A stretch of DNA of 39,586 nucleotides from Flavobacteriales bacterium (GTDB taxonomy: Bacteria; Bacteroidota; Bacteroidia; Flavobacteriales; Flavobacteriaceae): the NCBI GenBank assembly GCA_003232435.1, contig QIJL01000249.1:1-39586 (forward strand), given 5' to 3'. A program made the position numbers and the translations under genes. Each line of letters begins with the position of its first letter. The first letter of the stretch is position 1. The notes below the pieces were generated by a model. It was not told where the DNA came from and searched no databases. It saw only the letters and a list, made by a program, of their open reading frames with translations. This document shows, piece by piece, positions 36,248 through 39,586 of the stretch.

Positions 36248-36285
36248 TGCCTGTTTACCAAAACAGAGGACATCTTAGAAATTAA

Positions 36286-38352
36286 ATGAACAACCCAAAA
36301 AGATATACAATTACCGCTGCATTGCCTTACACTAACGGCCCAGTACATATTGGCCACCTTGCAGGCGTATATATCCCCGCCGACATTTATGCGCGTTTTC
36401 AACGATTACAGGGAAAAGACGTAGTATTTGTTTGTGGCAGTGACGAACACGGTGTGCCCATCACCTTAAAAGCTAAAAAGGAAGGAATTACACCGCAACA
36501 GCTGGTCGATAAATATCACGAAATCATTAAAAAATCTTTTTCTGATTTTGGTATTACATTCGATAATTATTCCCGGACTTCAGCAAAAATACATCACGAT
36601 ACTGCTTCCAAATTTTTCAAAAAACTGTACGATGACGGGAAGTTTGTGGAAGAAGTAACAGAGCAATTATACGACCCCGAAGCGAAGCAATTTTTGGCCG
36701 ATCGCTTTGTGGTGGGTACATGCCCCAAATGTGACTACGAAGAAAGCTATGGGGATCAATGTGAAAATTGTGGCACTTCCCATAATGCTACAGATCTTAT
36801 TAATCCGAAGAGCACTATTTCAGGAAGCACCCCCATTACTAAAAAAACCAAACACTGGTTTTTACCTCTGGACCAGTATCAAGATTGGCTCAGCGAATGG
36901 ATTCTAGAAGGACATAAAAAAGACTGGAAAATCAATGTTTACGGACAATGTAAATCCTGGATTGATGATGGTTTGAGACCTCGTGCAGTAACCCGCGATC
37001 TAGATTGGGGTATTCCGGTTCCTCTTGACGGAGCGGAAGGGAAGGTGCTTTATGTTTGGTTCGATGCGCCAATAGGGTATATCTCTGCGACAAAAGAATG
37101 GGCAGAGCGGGAAGGAAAAGACTGGAAACCTTACTGGAAAAGTGAAGACACAAAACTACTGCACTTTATTGGGAAGGACAATATTGTTTTCCACTGTATT
37201 ATTTTCCCGAGCATGCTAAAAGCAGATGGCTCTTATCTCCTTCCGGATAATGTACCTGCCAATGAATTTCTCAATTTGGAAGGAAGCAAGATATCTACCA
37301 GTAAAAACTGGGCTGTTTGGTTACATGAGTATCTGGAAGAATTTCCAGGGCAGCAGGATGCTTTAAGGTATACATTAACTGCGAATGCCCCCGAAACCAA
37401 GGATAATGATTTTACCTGGACAGATTTTCAGGCGCGGAATAATAATGAACTGGTGGCTATCTTCGGAAATTTTATAAACCGGGTCGTTGTACTCACGAAT
37501 AAATATTATGATGGCGAAGTACCCCAGCCTTCCAATTTTTCAGAAGCAGATAACACCGTTTTACAAGAACTTCAATTGTATCCCGATGTGATTACAAGCT
37601 CCATTGAGCGGTATCGTTTTCGCGAAGCCCAGAACCGACTTATGGAAGTAGCCCGTTTGGGGAATAAATATCTGGCAGATGAAGAACCCTGGAAAACCAT
37701 CAAAACAGATGAAGAGCGTACCAAAACAGTGATGTACGTTGCCTTGCAAATAGCTGCGTCATTAGCCGTTTTATGCGAACCTTTTTTGCCACATACTTCA
37801 GAAAAGTTAAAAAACATATTGAACCACTCCAACCTCGTTTCTGAACCACAATGGCAGGATATTAGTGCAAAAACGAATATCCTTCCTGCCGGTCATCACA
37901 TCGGAAAGGGCGAGTTACTCTTCAGCAAAATAGATGATGACCAAATACAACATCAACTGGAGAAACTGCAAGCCAGTAAAAAAGCAAATGAAGCCATGAA
38001 TGCAACTGTAGACCCTCAAAAGGATATTATTACTTTCGATGATTTCACCAAACTTGATATGAGAGTAGGTACAATTATTTCTGCTGAAAAAATGCCGAAA
38101 ACTAAGAAGCTACTTATCTTACAGGTTGACACCGGAATAGATACAAGAACTATCGTTTCGGGGATTGCCGAAAGTTATACCCCCGAAGAAGTTGTTGGTA
38201 AAAAAGTGACTGTATTGGTTAATCTTGCACCTCGAGAACTTCGTGGAGTTGAGAGTGAAGGGATGATTCTGATGACAGAAACACCAGATGGGAAACTTGT
38301 TTTTGTGAATCCTGATAAGAAAAATGTTGGGAATGGTGCAAGTATAAGTTAG
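36286..38352 (+). CDS. metG: Methionyl-tRNA synthetase with C-terminal tRNA-binding domain
   Basis: [27 protein letters not shown], zinc knuckle [33 protein letters not shown] (KMSKS-like), C-terminal [29 protein letters not shown]. Confidence 0.97.
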   Translation: MNNPKRYTITAALPYTNGPVHIGHLAGVYIPADIYARFQRLQGKDVVFVCGSDEHGVPITLKAKKEGITPQQLVDKYHEIIKKSFSDFGITFDNYSRTSAKIHHDTASKFFKKLYDDGKFVEEVTEQLYDPEAKQFLADRFVVGTCPKCDYEESYGDQCENCGTSHNATDLINPKSTISGSTPITKKTKHWFLPLDQYQDWLSEWILEGHKKDWKINVYGQCKSWIDDGLRPRAVTRDLDWGIPVPLDGAEGKVLYVWFDAPIGYISATKEWAEREGKDWKPYWKSEDTKLLHFIGKDNIVFHCIIFPSMLKADGSYLLPDNVPANEFLNLEGSKISTSKNWAVWLHEYLEEFPGQQDALRYTLTANAPETKDNDFTWTDFQARNNNELVAIFGNFINRVVVLTNKYYDGEVPQPSNFSEADNTVLQELQLYPDVITSSIERYRFREAQNRLMEVARLGNKYLADEEPWKTIKTDEERTKTVMYVALQIAASLAVLCEPFLPHTSEKLKNILNHSNLVSEPQWQDISAKTNILPAGHHIGKGELLFSKIDDDQIQHQLEKLQASKKANEAMNATVDPQKDIITFDDFTKLDMRVGTIISAEKMPKTKKLLILQVDTGIDTRTIVSGIAESYTPEEVVGKKVTVLVNLAPRELRGVESEGMILMTETPDGKLVFVNPDKKNVGNGASIS

Positions 38353-38370
38353 TTGTAAACAATTTAAGAA

Positions 38371-38505
38371 ATGCCGAAAAGCATTCATATAATAAAGAAG
38401 AATTTTAAAGGTTTAACAAAAGTCGAACGTGATAAACAAGCTAAAGACCTATATTCTGAATTAAACGAATGGGGCTCGAAAAAGTTCGATAATAAAAGAG
38501 GTTAA
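38371..38505 (+). CDS. Small hypothetical protein (44 aa)
   Basis: ATG..TAA frame MPKSIHIIKKNFKGLTKVERDKQAKDLYSELNEWGSKKFDNKRG; absent from the supplied track. Confidence 0.4.
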   Translation: MPKSIHIIKKNFKGLTKVERDKQAKDLYSELNEWGSKKFDNKRG

Positions 38506-38515
38506 GAAGAATTGA

Positions 38516-38687
38516 AAGAATAAAAAGAATAGTTAAATATGGATTTTTGATTTTCGGAGCAATAATTCTAATAGGGTTTGCTCTAATAGGAAATATTACA
38601 CACGAGGAATTTGATTCTCAAAAATGGGAAAATTGGACGGAAACTGAATCTAGTATTTCAATGCGCTGGGATATGATGAATAGTTAG
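38516..38687 (+). pseudogene. Possible truncated membrane-anchored protein fragment
   Basis: Frame reads IERIKRIVKYGFLIFGAIILIGFALIGNITHEEFDSQKWENWTETESSISMRWDMMNS* with one TM helix but no good start codon and an abrupt stop. Confidence 0.4.
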
Positions 38688-38746
38688 CGTCTTTTTACAC
38701 ACTACGTTTCATACACCAGACCGGTCTTATGACTAAGTTCTAAATT

Positions 38747-38782
38747 AACAAGGAATTTAGATTAATACCTAAATTCCTTGTT
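38747..38782. terminator. Terminator downstream of ssb, possibly bidirectional
   Basis: Perfect 14-bp inverted repeat AACAAGGAATTTAG...CTAAATTCCTTGTT. Confidence 0.75.
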
Positions 38783-38800
38783 TCACTTATTAGTCTCAAA

Positions 38801-39133
38801 TTACTTCCCAAGCAGCAACAACTCATTACAAACTACTTCTGTCGTGTAACGCTTATTACCCTCTTTGTCATCCCATGAGCGTGTAACCAGCTTTCCTTCA
38901 ATGGCAATCTCTTTGCCTTTTACAACATAGTTTTCAATAATCTCTGCGGTCTTTCCCCATGCCACTACATTATGCCATAGCGTGTTTTCTACACGTTCCC
39001 CTTCAGCATTTTTATAGCTATCGTTTGTAGCCATAGAAAATTTAGCGAGTTTCTTCCCGCCATCAAGGTTTACAATTTCCGGGTCTTGCCCCAGTCTACC
39101 AATCAACTGTACTCTGTTTCTAAGTGCGTTCAT
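38801..39133 (-). CDS. ssb: Single-stranded DNA-binding protein (short form)
   Basis: NRVQLIGRLGQDPEIVNLDGGKKLAKFSMATNDSYKNAEGERVENTLWHNVVAWGKTAEIIENYVVKGKEIAIEGKLVTRSWDDKEGNKRYTTEVV. Confidence 0.94.
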   Translation of the reverse strand: MNALRNRVQLIGRLGQDPEIVNLDGGKKLAKFSMATNDSYKNAEGERVENTLWHNVVAWGKTAEIIENYVVKGKEIAIEGKLVTRSWDDKEGNKRYTTEVVCNELLLLGK

Positions 39134-39191
39134 TTTAATTAATTTTAATGTTAAACAATTGATACTATCGAACGTCTTTCATTCGACACTG

Positions 39192-39199
39192 CAAACATA
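39192..39199 (-). promoter_or_regulatory. Bacteroidota -7 box (TATGTTTG) upstream of ssb
   Basis: Reverse complement of CAAACATA matches TAnnTTTG, with a minus-strand TTG about 17 bp further upstream. Confidence 0.5.
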
Positions 39200-39586
39200 T
39201 ATCGCTGTCACTGTACAACCCGGTTGCGAAACACTTACTTTCGTTTATAGTTGTTTGTAAGCGTTTGTAAATATATAGATGCCAGTGGGGCGGGGGCAAC
39301 TATATATAAGTTTACACTGATAGGCATAGTTAATTTTCGCCGTTGGAAAATTGGCTTTTTTTGAAGTATGTAAGTTGTTCAATCTATGGTTCTACCGCCA
39401 CTAATTCAGCTTGTACAGAGCATAAGCTATCGCCGACCTAAATAGGTCAAATCAAACTCTTACTTGTCATTGAACGTATTACACTTGTTAATACTATCTC
39501 TTAGAGCTTAGTTCTAACATACGGTCAAAACCGATGCAATTACTTTTTATGTTTTTTGGGGTCAAATTCAAGACCCTTCTTTAGTT

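Noticed and set aside
38718-38727. AGACCGGTCT palindrome
   Set aside because: Only 10 bp, with no partner sites or neighbouring regulator to support a function.
1-39586. CRISPR arrays, transposons, prophage or integron structures
   Set aside because: No regularly spaced repeats, transposase, integrase, phage genes or terminal repeats recognised on reading both strands.

Overview
Chromosomal window from a Bacteroidota, probably Flavobacteriaceae, genome. The lineage is inferred from TAnnTTTG-type promoters, T9SS sorting domains and gene content. Most of the window is housekeeping: prs, rplY, pth, ribF, serS, rsmA, mgtE, lysC, fbp, mfd, yraN, ldcA, metG, ssb, one complete tRNA-Leu(CAA) and the 3' end of a tRNA-Asp. 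Accessory material includes an ars-like cluster without an efflux pump, a DUF1800/DUF1501 secreted pair, a two-domain OlsF-like acyltransferase and an HTTM-type membrane protein. The strongest candidate for an under-described system is at 21.8-25.2 kb: a coiled-coil protein, a protein with a possible roadblock/longin-like C-terminal region, a Rab/Ras-like small GTPase, and a hybrid histidine kinase whose kinase core is intact but whose receiver lacks the phospho-acceptor Asp. I also found a decayed VOC/glyoxalase gene whose two premature TGA stops fall where Trp codons are expected, a near-perfect ArsR operator palindrome, a tail-less SSB, and two small ORFs/fragments missing from the ORF track. 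No CRISPR array, transposon, prophage or rRNA was seen.
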